Assembly: GCF_000347035.1 (NCBI RefSeq)
Contig: NZ_ANIJ01000015.1
Span: 372,001 to 436,000, forward strand
Length of the DNA: 64,000 nt
DNA from: Leptospira sp. B5-022
GTDB lineage: Bacteria > Spirochaetota > Leptospiria > Leptospirales > Leptospiraceae
Reading direction: 5' to 3'
Position 1 is the stretch's first letter; each line of letters begins with the position of its first letter. The notes beneath the pieces were generated by a model that did not search any database, had not been told where the DNA came from, and saw only the letters and a list, made by a program, of their open reading frames with translations. The position numbers were made by a program, and so were the translations under genes. This document shows, one piece after another, positions 8,433 through 17,148 of the stretch.

Positions 8433-9205
8433 ACTTCTTCTCCTTGAGAGGCAAATCCCCGAAGATCTAGTCCAGGGGTTTCTCCGATCAGATGAACTAC
8501 GGGACCTATATAGATAATTCCAGGCCCGGAACTTTGTTTGGATAAACCTTCTTCGAGAATTCTACCCAAATTTGTCACCGTTGTCTTCTGATTTTTTAAA
8601 CTTGCGTTTTCTACCAAAGCAACCGGAAGAAGTGGAGAAGCCCCGTTATCGATCAATTTTTTAGTGATCTGTACAATGGAAGAAGTTCCCATAAACAGAG
8701 CGATCGTGCCCTTGAAATCCGCGAACCATTTCCAATCGGTGTTTTCTTGCAAAACGGTATGACCGTCCATGACCAGAACCTGTCTAGACAGTCCTCTATG
8801 TGTAAGAGGAAATCCTGCTCCGGAAGATCCCGCACTTAATGCACTAACGCCAGGGATGATCTCGTACGGAATTTTATGTTTTCTTAAAGTGAGTAATTCT
8901 TCTCCGCCTCTACCGAATACGAAAGGATCTCCTCCCTTCAAACGTACTACGGATTTTCCTTGGAGAGAATATCGAACGATCAGGTCTTGGATCTCTTCTT
9001 GGGTAGCGGAATGTTGGCCTGCCCTTTTGCCCACATAATGAACGATAGAAGTAGAAGGGAAATATTCCAAAAAGGAAGAATCCAATAATGCGTCGTACAA
9101 AATTACTTCCGCTTTTTCTAATATTCTGAGGGCCTTTAAGGTCATTAGTTCCGGATTTCCGGGACCTGCACCCACCAAATATACTTTTCCCACTTCGGTA
9201 TTCAT
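8429..9205 (-). CDS. cobA: Uroporphyrinogen-III C-methyltransferase
   Basis: SAM-dependent enzyme (SUMT) that methylates uroporphyrinogen III at C2 and C7 to precorrin-2, the first step toward siroheme. The 258-aa protein shows the tetrapyrrole methylase signatures: VYLVGAGPGNPELMTLKA at the N-terminus, RLKGGDPFVFGRGGEE near 90-105, and PLTHRGLS near 130. It corresponds to the C-terminal half of CysG. Placed between cysN (9 nt upstream) and sirC (4-nt overlap), which ties it to sulfite reduction rather than cobalamin synthesis. Confidence 0.95.
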   Translation of the reverse strand: MNTEVGKVYLVGAGPGNPELMTLKALRILEKAEVILYDALLDSSFLEYFPSTSIVHYVGKRAGQHSATQEEIQDLIVRYSLQGKSVVRLKGGDPFVFGRGGEELLTLRKHKIPYEIIPGVSALSAGSSGAGFPLTHRGLSRQVLVMDGHTVLQENTDWKWFADFKGTIALFMGTSSIVQITKKLIDNGASPLLPVALVENASLKNQKTTVTNLGRILEEGLSKQSSGPGIIYIGPVVHLIGETPGLDLRGFASQGEEV

Positions 9206-9214
9206 TAAATTAGA

Positions 9215-10456
9215 TCAATAGGCTCCTACGATCATCCCGGCGCCCACGGTATTATTGGTACCTTCGTCCACTAAAACAAAACTTCCTGTTCCCCGATTTT
9301 CCGAATAACTATCGAACGCTATCGGTTTGGCAGTTCTGATCTTTATCCTTCCGATCTCGTTCAAAGCAAGTTGAGAAGATTCTAATTTTTCGTGGGTTTG
9401 GATATCTATTCTAAAGGAAATTTCTTTGACCGCGGATTTTACGGAACCTGTGGTCTGTCTTAAAAGATATTTGTTTCCAGGCACTAATGACTTAGCATCC
9501 ATCCAACAAAGTTCCGCTTCTATATCCTGAGATACAGTCGGCTGATGTTTATCGGTTACGATCATATCCCCACGACTAATATCTATTTCATCTTCCAAAA
9601 GGATCGTAACGGACATAGGAGCAAAAGCTTCTTCAACTTCGCTTTCGTACGTATGAATGGATTTGATCTTAGAACGTAATCCGCTCGGAAGAACTACGAT
9701 ATCGTCTCCCTTTTTAAAAACTCCACTTCTGACCTGGCCTGCATATCCTCTGTAATCATGATGCTCTTCCGTTTGAGGACGGATCACATACTGTACAGGA
9801 AATCTAGGCTCGTGTTTGGTCTCATCCACTTCGATCTCTAGATCTTCTAAATAACCCAGAAGTGTTTTCCCTTTCCACCAGGTCATATTGGGAGAAGTAT
9901 CTACGACATTATCCCCGTTCAGAGCGGAAATCGGTATGAATTCCAATCCTTTAAATTCCAGGTCGGAGGCGAAGTTTTTATAATCTTCCACAATCTCATC
10001 GAAACGTTCTTTGGAAAAATCCACCAAGTCCATCTTGTTCACACAGATAACTACATGAGGGATTTTTAATAGAGAGGCGATATAAGAATGTCTGTAAGTC
10101 TGTTCGATCACTCCCTTACGAGCGTCTATCAGAATGATGGCAAGTTCCGAGTTGGAAGCGCCGGTCACCATATTGCGAGTATACTGGATATGCCCTGGAG
10201 CATCCGCGATAATAAACTTTCTTTTGGGAGTGGAGAAGTACTTATAGGCCACATCGATCGTGATCCCTTGCTCTCTCTCCGCTTTTAGTCCGTCTGTCAA
10301 AAGAGCCAAATTGATCTGACCGTTTACTTGTCCGGTCCTTTCGATCGCTTCCAACTGATCTTGGAATACGGATTTACTATCATACAAAAGACGACCGATC
10401 AAAGTGGATTTCCCGTCGTCTACACTTCCCGCAGTAATAAAACGTAATAGATCCAT
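9215..10456 (-). CDS. cysN: Sulfate adenylyltransferase subunit 1 (GTPase)
   Basis: Large, GTP-hydrolysing subunit of ATP sulfurylase; GTP hydrolysis drives formation of adenylylsulfate (APS) by CysD. The 413-aa protein is an elongation-factor-like GTPase with P-loop GSVDDGKST (10-18), DAPGH (85-89) and NKMD (140-143), followed by two beta-barrel domains. It lacks a C-terminal APS kinase (CysC) domain, unlike NodQ-type fusions. Its ATG overlaps the cysD stop by one base (TGATG). Confidence 0.96.
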   Translation of the reverse strand: MDLLRFITAGSVDDGKSTLIGRLLYDSKSVFQDQLEAIERTGQVNGQINLALLTDGLKAEREQGITIDVAYKYFSTPKRKFIIADAPGHIQYTRNMVTGASNSELAIILIDARKGVIEQTYRHSYIASLLKIPHVVICVNKMDLVDFSKERFDEIVEDYKNFASDLEFKGLEFIPISALNGDNVVDTSPNMTWWKGKTLLGYLEDLEIEVDETKHEPRFPVQYVIRPQTEEHHDYRGYAGQVRSGVFKKGDDIVVLPSGLRSKIKSIHTYESEVEEAFAPMSVTILLEDEIDISRGDMIVTDKHQPTVSQDIEAELCWMDAKSLVPGNKYLLRQTTGSVKSAVKEISFRIDIQTHEKLESSQLALNEIGRIKIRTAKPIAFDSYSENRGTGSFVLVDEGTNNTVGAGMIVGAY

Positions 10457-11364
10457 CAGAAGTAACCGCCTCTTTTACGTTCTTCCATTGCAGCTTCCGA
10501 ACGTTTATCATCCAATCTGGATCCTCTTTCCGTAGTTCTGGAAGTTTGGATCTCACGAATGATATCATCCAATGAATTCGCCTCGGATTCCACCGCCGCT
10601 GTGCAGGTCATATCGCCAACAGTCCTGAAACGTACGGTTTTTTCTTCCACCTTATCGGAAGAATCAAGAGTTACGAATTCCGAAACAGGAAACACAACAT
10701 TCTCTCTCCAAACGATCTGTCTTCTATGAGAGAAATACAATGAAGGAAGAGGAATATTCTCGGCTTTAATATATTCCCAAACATCCAACTCGGTCCAGTT
10801 GCTGATAGGGAAAACTCTTACGTTTTCTCCTACATGGATCTTTCCGTTATAAATATTCCAAAGTTCAGGTCTTTGTAGTTTAGGGTCCCAACTTCCAAAT
10901 TCGTCTCGTACGGAGAATACTCTTTCTTTTGCACGGGCTTTTTCTTCGTCCCTTCTCGCTCCGCCTATACATGCGTCAAATTTGAATTCTTCGATCGTAT
11001 CTAATAAAGTAACGGTTTGGATCGCATTCCTACTCGGGAATTTTCCTTTTTCTTCCACTGCTTTTCCCTGGTCTATGGAATCCTGAACGTATCTAACGAT
11101 CAGTTTTTCTCCGATACGGTTCGCGAGATCATCACGAAATTGTAATGCTTCCGGAAAGTTATGACCGGTATCGATATGTACCAATGGAAACGGGAACTTT
11201 CCCGGACGAAAAGCTTTCAGTGCGAGATGCACCAAAGTGATCGAATCCTTTCCTCCCGAAAATAAAAGCGCAGGTCTCTCGAATTGGGCGGCAACTTCCC
11301 GAAGTATATAAATGGATTCCGCCTCTAGTTGTTGGAGATGCGACAATCGAGTTCTAGTCGTCAT
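10456..11364 (-). CDS. cysD: Sulfate adenylyltransferase subunit 2
   Basis: Catalytic subunit of ATP sulfurylase: ATP and sulfate to APS and pyrophosphate. The PP-loop SGGKDS is at about 36-41 of 302 aa, with VHIDTGHNFPE and ARRDEEKARAKERVFS further on, both typical of CysD. I place the start at ATG 11364 because it overlaps the cysH stop as ATGA and gives the usual N-terminus before the LQQLEAESI segment; the reading frame runs open to 11418. Works as a heterodimer with the adjacent CysN. Confidence 0.95.
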   Translation of the reverse strand: MTTRTRLSHLQQLEAESIYILREVAAQFERPALLFSGGKDSITLVHLALKAFRPGKFPFPLVHIDTGHNFPEALQFRDDLANRIGEKLIVRYVQDSIDQGKAVEEKGKFPSRNAIQTVTLLDTIEEFKFDACIGGARRDEEKARAKERVFSVRDEFGSWDPKLQRPELWNIYNGKIHVGENVRVFPISNWTELDVWEYIKAENIPLPSLYFSHRRQIVWRENVVFPVSEFVTLDSSDKVEEKTVRFRTVGDMTCTAAVESEANSLDDIIREIQTSRTTERGSRLDDKRSEAAMEERKRGGYF

Positions 11365-12092
11365 ACTTCTGATCCTTTTTTTCTTACCAATTTTCCATCC
11401 ACCCAATGCAGTCCGCATTCTTTCGTGGATTCATTTTCCCACCACCAGCGCCCGGCTCTGAAATCTTCGCCAGGCATGATCGCTCTTGTACAAGGAGCGC
11501 ATCCGATACTGGGATATCCCTTATCGTGAAGAGGATTGTACGGAATATTTTTGTCTTGGACGTACTGTTGCACATCCTCCCAAGACCAATCCAGAATAGG
11601 ATGGAATTTCAAAATATCCCTTCCGGTATCCAACTCCACTTTGGTTAAATTTTCTCTGGAACCGGATTGGTCGTTTCGAATTCCGGTGATCCAAATTTTA
11701 GCTCCCTTTAAAGCTCTGTTCAAAGGGACAACTTTACGAATATGACAACATTCTTTTCTATTTTCTATGGAATCGTAGAACGAATCCGGACCTTTCTCAT
11801 TGATCAGATCTTCCACCGCTTGTGCATCCGGGAAGAATGTTTGAATACGTTTCCCGTACATCCCATTCGTACGCTTATGAAGTTCGTAGGTTTCGGTAAA
11901 CAATCTACCGGTATCCAATGTAAAGATACGAATATCCAGATTTTGGGAATAGATTGCGTGAGTGATTACTTGATCTTCCAGACCAAAGCTGGTGGAAAAC
12001 ACCGCCTGCCCAGGAAAATCCCGGGAAATTTTCGCCAAAGAATTTTCTAAGCTCAAACCTTCTAATTTTGCTTCCAAATCGGATGGACTCAT
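11361..12092 (-). CDS. cysH: Adenylylsulfate (APS) reductase, 4Fe-4S type
   Basis: Reduces activated sulfate to sulfite using thioredoxin. The 243-aa protein has the paired cysteine signature of APS-using enzymes, C115-C116 (ECCHIRK) and C198-x2-C201 (GCAPCTR), which hold a 4Fe-4S cluster, plus the C-terminal catalytic cysteine C226 in KECGLHW. PAPS-specific enzymes such as that of E. coli lack the CC..CxxC set. The operon has no APS kinase gene, which agrees. First gene of the six-gene cys operon; three CCAATATA-type boxes lie immediately upstream. Confidence 0.95.
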   Translation of the reverse strand: MSPSDLEAKLEGLSLENSLAKISRDFPGQAVFSTSFGLEDQVITHAIYSQNLDIRIFTLDTGRLFTETYELHKRTNGMYGKRIQTFFPDAQAVEDLINEKGPDSFYDSIENRKECCHIRKVVPLNRALKGAKIWITGIRNDQSGSRENLTKVELDTGRDILKFHPILDWSWEDVQQYVQDKNIPYNPLHDKGYPSIGCAPCTRAIMPGEDFRAGRWWWENESTKECGLHWVDGKLVRKKGSEV

Positions 12093-12108
12093 CGAAATCG
12101 AACCTTTT

Positions 12109-12169
12109 TATATTGGACGCACCCAAATTAAGGCTGACCAATATAATGTACCAAAATTTTATATATTGG
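12109..12169 (-). promoter_or_regulatory. Putative cys operon control region with three CCAATATA boxes
   Basis: Within 80 bp upstream of cysH, on its promoter side, an 8-bp word occurs three times: TATATTGG at 12109-12116, CCAATATA at 12138-12145 and TATATTGG at 12162-12169. Boxes 2 and 3 form an inverted repeat with a 16-nt spacer; boxes 1 and 2 form one with 21 nt. A- and T-rich promoter-like sequence overlaps them. I infer operator sites for a regulator of sulfur assimilation; which protein binds is unknown. Confidence 0.4.
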
Positions 12170-12727
12170 ATTATTTGTAAAGTATAGTTGATGCTATATT
12201 ACAAGGTTCCCACCGGAGTCGGTACAGAATAGAGAATTTTTATCGGATCAACAAAATCTCCTTATATGCTTAAAAAATTCTAAATCTCTGCCGAATTTAC
12301 CGCCCTGTAATAATCCTTTAAATCGAAACTTTTAATTATGTCCCAAAAAAAGGGAAGGATAAGCTTTCATCTGACTAAGCTTGGAATGGTACTTTGCAAT
12401 AATGAATAGGCGGAAGAAGGATTGGAAGAAGATAGAAAGCTTCTTCATTGCCATTCTCAAGATTTGGATCTTTCCTAATATCAAAAATCCATCTAAATAT
12501 TTTGGAAACTCATCCATCTATCTAATTATACTTTGTCAAAAAACATAACGATCCGACGGCCAAGCACGTCTAACTCCTCGTATTCGATTTAGACCGGAGA
12601 GTTTCATTTAGTATTGGATTCGTTCCATTTAAAATTCAGAAGAAAGAATCGGAATTGACATTAATCATAACTGAACATCGGTCTAATATTCATTTTTTAT
12701 AACTTTCTTTTTAGTCGTTGAGAAGGT
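12170..12727. other. Intergenic region between cys operon and sulfatase gene
   Basis: About 560 bp without a gene I can support. A 61-codon minus-strand frame at 12332-12517 has no ribosome binding site, a hydrophobic but irregular composition and no family likeness, so I leave it out. The stretch ACCGGAGTCGGT near 12212-12223 forms a short 4-bp hairpin that I regard as chance. The region presumably carries the divergent promoters of the cys operon and the sulfatase gene. Confidence 0.5.
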
Positions 12728-12764
12728 ATGATATACTTGGTGTAATTGACGAATTACATATCAT
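12728..12764 (+). promoter_or_regulatory. Nested palindrome upstream of the sulfatase gene
   Basis: A perfect inverted repeat TGTAATT-GACG-AATTACA (12741-12758) is enclosed by a second symmetric pair, ATGATA (12728-12733) and TATCAT (12759-12764). It ends 18 bp before the ATG of the downstream gene, so as DNA it could be an operator overlapping the transcription start and as RNA a hairpin before the ribosome binding site. The binding factor is unknown. Confidence 0.4.
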
Positions 12765-12782
12765 CAGGAATTTTGGATAAAG

Positions 12783-14750
12783 ATGGGAACTATAAATAAA
12801 AAAAATATACTAGAGATATTCTCCCGTTATTCCGTCTGGGTTCTGCCTGTAGTAATACTAGTTTCAGATTTTATTGTTAGAGATGAGATATTACCCACAT
12901 TCAAACCTTTACAGTGGGCGTTCTATTTTCTTTCATTCGTATATTCCGTTATTCTCTATTCTGCAGCGATCATTCTTCTCAGAATATTATACAAACGAAG
13001 ATCGAAGCTTGCATTCAATATCGTATTCTTTCTGATCCTATCTTTTTATACGGGAACATTATTAGGTTCGTACGGTTATTACGCGTATACGGGCATCATG
13101 CCTAATTTTTTCGTATTCTCTTTTATATTCCATGAACCTTTGAACAGTTGGACGATCGTGCAGGGGGGATTTACCAAATCTTCTTTGATTTTCGGACTTC
13201 TCTCTTTTATCGTTTTAGGCGCTTCTCTTTGGTTTACCGCGACTAAAGAACCTTTAAGATACAAATTCCAAGTACCTGTTAGAATAGCAGTAGTGGTCTT
13301 ATTCTTAACAATCAGTGGTTTCCTACATAATAATACCAGATTTAACGACCAAGTATATGTTTCGGATACCAATACGATCGCGTTCGTTTGGAGGAACTTA
13401 TACAATCACCTAACAGGCGATAGTTTAGGATCCGCAGGTTTACAGTCTAGGAACAAACCTAGGCTCACTCAAATCGTTTCCAATCCGGGATTTAATGTTC
13501 TTTTCGTAGTAACTGAAAGTTTAAGAAAAGGAAGTTTGGGAGTTTACGGTTACGAAAGAAACACCACTCCTTTCATGTCAAAATTCGCCCAAACTGCGGA
13601 CAGAAACCGATACTTCTTATTCAAAAAGGCGTATTCCAATTCCAGCTCAACCCTTCTCTCTTTTCCGAGTTTACTGACCGGAGTTTCTCCAGCACAACCG
13701 GTGCCAATGACACATACGTATCCTTTGTTTTGGGAGTATGGGAAATCCGCCGGGCTTTCAACGTTTTATATAACAAGCCATAACCTTCAGTGGAATAACT
13801 TCGAAGGATTTTTCAAAAACTCAGGGATCGATTTCCTTTGGGATAAAGAAAGAAGCGGGTTAAATGTATTTAACGATATAGGGATCGATGATAGGGAAAC
13901 GGTCAAAGAATTCAAAAGACATTTGTCCGGATTAAAAACTTCGGATAAAAGATTCGCGGGAGTTCTGCACCTCAACACGAATCATTTTCCATATATAGTA
14001 CCGGAGGAGTCCAAGTTCTTCGCAGTCGACTCAGTACCTGACCAATACGATAATTCCGTCCGACATCTTGATAGCCTTCTTGAGGATGTGTACACTTATC
14101 TAAAAAAAGAAGGGTTTTTGGAAAATACGGTAGTGATCTTCACGTCCGATCACGGAGAATCCCTTTTCGAGCATGACTACCTGGGGCATATAGATAGCAA
14201 CTATGTGGAAACCGTTTCCATTCCGATGCTGTTATATATTCCGGATTCCCTAAAAGAATCCGTAAACCTGCAAGCGATAAGAAGAAATACGGAAAAACCC
14301 GTGGCAAACACGGATTTGATCCCGACTTTTATAGATATTTTGAATCTGGAAAACAATCCTGCGATCAAAAGGTATTCCGCAAACTTGGAAGGTAGGTCCT
14401 TACTCAGAGATATTTATGGGGACCGTAGGATTATCATTACCAATAATAACGAGATCTCTTTGTATAAAGTCGGGATCAGTTATATAAAGGGAAATTATCA
14501 TTATATAATGAACCTCAATTCTAATCCTTCCAAAGAACGTCTATTCGATCTTTCTAAAGATCCGAAAGAGTTAAAGGATCTTTGGGTGGAAGCAAGTGAA
14601 GAGAATAAGATCCATTTTAGAGAAGTGGTAAAAGACTGCGGAGTCTGTGTGGAATTATTTATATCCCAAGATCTACCGTACCAAACTTCGGAAGCAGATC
14701 TGGAAACTGCGGAACTAAAAAGAAATTCCCCTAAACCGGCTACATTCTGA
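12783..14750 (+). CDS. Membrane sulfatase / phosphoglycerol-transferase-like protein
   Basis: Inner-membrane enzyme of the alkaline phosphatase superfamily, 655 aa. Four or five helices occupy residues 18-180, then an extracytoplasmic catalytic domain begins near 235. Metal-site motifs are visible: E245 in FVVTESLR, a Ser/Thr-rich nucleophile segment SNSSSTLLSFPSLLTG at about 285-300, and SDHGE at 455-459 followed by H464 and GH. The C-terminal LFDLSKDPKEL stretch is typical of sulfatases. Likely roles are transfer of phosphoethanolamine or phosphoglycerol to envelope lipids, or desulfation; the sequence does not settle it. Its stop codon abuts the stop of the convergent acyltransferase gene with no bases between. 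A nested palindrome lies just upstream. Confidence 0.82.
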   Translation: MGTINKKNILEIFSRYSVWVLPVVILVSDFIVRDEILPTFKPLQWAFYFLSFVYSVILYSAAIILLRILYKRRSKLAFNIVFFLILSFYTGTLLGSYGYYAYTGIMPNFFVFSFIFHEPLNSWTIVQGGFTKSSLIFGLLSFIVLGASLWFTATKEPLRYKFQVPVRIAVVVLFLTISGFLHNNTRFNDQVYVSDTNTIAFVWRNLYNHLTGDSLGSAGLQSRNKPRLTQIVSNPGFNVLFVVTESLRKGSLGVYGYERNTTPFMSKFAQTADRNRYFLFKKAYSNSSSTLLSFPSLLTGVSPAQPVPMTHTYPLFWEYGKSAGLSTFYITSHNLQWNNFEGFFKNSGIDFLWDKERSGLNVFNDIGIDDRETVKEFKRHLSGLKTSDKRFAGVLHLNTNHFPYIVPEESKFFAVDSVPDQYDNSVRHLDSLLEDVYTYLKKEGFLENTVVIFTSDHGESLFEHDYLGHIDSNYVETVSIPMLLYIPDSLKESVNLQAIRRNTEKPVANTDLIPTFIDILNLENNPAIKRYSANLEGRSLLRDIYGDRRIIITNNNEISLYKVGISYIKGNYHYIMNLNSNPSKERLFDLSKDPKELKDLWVEASEENKIHFREVVKDCGVCVELFISQDLPYQTSEADLETAELKRNSPKPATF

Positions 14751-15734
14751 TCAAACCTTAGAACTTTCGGAAGAAGGTCTATATTCTTTCCAAAACTTAT
14801 CGAGATCTTCTTTATTTTCCGGCTTAGTATGCCAACGTCTATGCAACCAGAAATAATCTCCCGGATGTTTGTAGACTTCTTCTTCCAAACGTTTTACCCA
14901 TTTGTAAGTGAATTCTCTCTCCCAAAGTTCCGGGTCTTTTCTCGGGTCCAAATTGGGTCTTTCGAATTCTTCCACATAAAAATATAATTTTCCGGCCTTA
15001 TCATACCAACTACTGCAGAATATGATAGGCACATCTGTCATTCTGGAGAAAGTTGCCGGTCCTAAGAATGTGGAAGCCAGGTTTCCTAAAAAAGGAAAGA
15101 AGGATCCCGTTTTGCCCGCGTCCTGATCCGAGATAAAAGCGACTAACTTTCCTTGTTTTAAAAGAGTTAAGGCCTTTCTAGGGCTTTCATCCGTATAAAC
15201 CAACTTGATCCTTTGGGATGCTCTGTTCCGTTCAATCCAAGCGTTCGACCAAGGATTAGATTGCCTTTTTGCAAAAACGTACAGATCGTTTTTAGGAGCG
15301 GTATAGCAGATAGAAACCCCCATTGTTTCCCAGTTACCTAAATGGCCTAAAACCAAGATCCCACCTTTCTCAAATAAGCGAGTATGAGTTTTTTTATCCG
15401 GCAGGAAAGTAACCCATTGATCTATGAATTTTCTGTCCATTCTCGGTTCTTCACAGAACTCGTTTGCCATATGGGAGAGATTTCTGAGGTTATGAAGAAT
15501 GTATTTTTGTATCTCGGAATCCGACTTTTGAGGAAACGCGGTCCGTATATGTCTTTCGATCCTTTTTTTAACGGCGCCTGTCGTTCTGGCTAGGAACTGA
15601 ATGATATAAAATAGGATCTTTCCCCTTAGAACATAAGGAAAAATGGAAAGAGTACCTACTAATACTCTCGCGAAAACATACTGTAGGAATTTTTTGACTT
15701 TCTGTCTTTCTCTTCTGGGTTTAGGATTTCCCAT
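14751..15734 (-). CDS. LpxL/HtrB-type lipid A biosynthesis acyltransferase
   Basis: Adds an acyl chain to a lipid acceptor, probably lipid A, at the inner face of the cytoplasmic membrane. The 327-aa protein has an N-terminal hydrophobic segment (about 20-40) and the catalytic HxxNWE motif in VLGHLGNWETMG, then a second conserved block SDQDAGKTGSFFPFLG and a C-terminal PGDYFWLHRRWHTKP (the RWRTRP-like motif of the family). Length is near the usual 305-325 aa. Leptospira lipid A carries such secondary chains, but the exact acyl donor and position cannot be inferred. It is convergent with the sulfatase gene. Confidence 0.9.
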   Translation of the reverse strand: MGNPKPRRERQKVKKFLQYVFARVLVGTLSIFPYVLRGKILFYIIQFLARTTGAVKKRIERHIRTAFPQKSDSEIQKYILHNLRNLSHMANEFCEEPRMDRKFIDQWVTFLPDKKTHTRLFEKGGILVLGHLGNWETMGVSICYTAPKNDLYVFAKRQSNPWSNAWIERNRASQRIKLVYTDESPRKALTLLKQGKLVAFISDQDAGKTGSFFPFLGNLASTFLGPATFSRMTDVPIIFCSSWYDKAGKLYFYVEEFERPNLDPRKDPELWEREFTYKWVKRLEEEVYKHPGDYFWLHRRWHTKPENKEDLDKFWKEYRPSSESSKV

Positions 15735-15896
15735 AATTATGATCCCATGTTTAAGACCGGTCCGAAGACCACCCGATGTATTCTAAATTTTAAGACCTTC
15801 TTCAATTCTAAAATAAAAAAACGAATCGATTGAATACTGAAAAAGGAAAAGAAACCATGGTCGGGTCTAATTTTCCAGGACTTTATCCCGATTAGA

Positions 15897-17045
15897 ATGA
15901 AAAGGTCGATTTATATGCCCTTCAATTTTATAACCAATAGAATCGAAAAACCGAAAAGGATTTCTTGGATCTTCGTATTAGTTCTGTTCTCCGGTATATT
16001 CTTATTCTCGGGTGGAATCGGATTTGCCGCTCCCAAAACCGATCTAAAGGAAACTCCAGGCAAAGGTTTTAAATTTCCCCAGGATCATTTTTTCCATAAA
16101 GGATATAGAGTGGAATGGTGTTATTTCATAGGTATACTGGATACGGAAGAAGGAAAAGAGTTAGGATATGAGTTAAGCTTCTTCCGAGCTTATCTAGGAC
16201 CGAAAGTCGCATTATATCCTGTACATTTTGCGATCTCCGATCTAGAAGACGAAAAGCACAAAATTTCCCAAACCATCGAAAGAGAATTAGGTGGGGTTGC
16301 CGGACAAGACAAAACCAATCTATGGAGTGGGGACTATCGAATGGAAGTCATCGGCCCTGCGGATTTTAGGATCACTGCATTTCCTAGAACGGAATCAGGC
16401 TTCGGTTTGGAACTAGAACTCAGCACCAAACCTAAAAACATACTAATACACGGCAAAAACGGAAAATCATTCAAGAGTAGAAAGAATCCTAAATTTTTCT
16501 CTTATTACTATAGTATTCCTCGTTTAGAGACCAAAGGTTCCCTCTATTTAGAAGGAAAAGAATATCATGTCAAATCAGGGACAAGTTGGATGGACCATGA
16601 ATGGAGTAGTCCGGAAGGTACGGACGCTGCGTTCGATCTTTCCTCGAAGGACATTTCCTGGGATTGGATCTGCATTCAAATGGAAGATGGCTCCGATATT
16701 ATGGCATTCAATTTTAAGAATCGATCGGGAGATATTGAAACCTTCGGTACTTATCGTTCTCCGGACGGAAAAGTGACTTCTTTAGAAAATGAGAACGATC
16801 TGAAATTTATTCCGGAGGACAAGGCCTGGAAAAGCGACCAAACAGGAAATTCCTACAAATTACGATGGAAATTAATTTCCGAACGATTTAATTTGAATAT
16901 CTCGCCTAGATTCGAGGAGCAGGAGTTTGATGCAAGATCTAGCACCGGACTCATTTATTGGGAGGGTGCGGTCAAAGTCGGCGGAGAGATCGAAGGAAGA
17001 TCCGTAAAAGGAAAAGGTTACCTAGAGCTAAAACCTTTCCGTTAA
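15897..17045 (+). CDS. AttH/CrtC-like lipocalin-domain exported protein
   Basis: Exported 382-aa protein of the predicted hydrolase family that includes AttH and hydroxyneurosporene synthase CrtC, built of two lipocalin-like barrels. A hydrophobic segment (about 26-45) ends in FAA and reads as a signal peptide. Family hallmarks include FPQDHFFHKGYRVEWCYF near 60-75 and GTSWMDHEWSS near 228, with conserved Trp and His. The reaction is unclear; relatives hydrate isoprenoid double bonds or bind lipids. An in-frame ATG at 15915 has AAAAGG 9 nt upstream and is the better-supported start; the longer frame from 15897 is given. It lies 103 nt before an ABC importer and may supply or process its substrate, which is inference. 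Confidence 0.8.
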   Translation: MKRSIYMPFNFITNRIEKPKRISWIFVLVLFSGIFLFSGGIGFAAPKTDLKETPGKGFKFPQDHFFHKGYRVEWCYFIGILDTEEGKELGYELSFFRAYLGPKVALYPVHFAISDLEDEKHKISQTIERELGGVAGQDKTNLWSGDYRMEVIGPADFRITAFPRTESGFGLELELSTKPKNILIHGKNGKSFKSRKNPKFFSYYYSIPRLETKGSLYLEGKEYHVKSGTSWMDHEWSSPEGTDAAFDLSSKDISWDWICIQMEDGSDIMAFNFKNRSGDIETFGTYRSPDGKVTSLENENDLKFIPEDKAWKSDQTGNSYKLRWKLISERFNLNISPRFEEQEFDARSSTGLIYWEGAVKVGGEIEGRSVKGKGYLELKPFR

Positions 17046-17148
17046 TTGCCAAACCCGGCCGGAGAAAAAACCTTTATCCCTGGCAATCGGTATGGAAAAT
17101 TGTTCGATGCCCGAGGCGGGTTGCGATATATAACGAATTTTAATCCGA

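Noticed and set aside
12201..12230. ACCG...CGGT hairpin upstream of cysH considered as part of a SAM riboswitch
   Set aside because: Only a 4-bp stem, with none of the conserved SAM riboswitch core sequence or the multi-helix layout.
12332..12517. 61-codon minus-strand frame in the cys-sulfatase intergenic region
   Set aside because: No ribosome binding site, no recognisable domain, and irregular composition.
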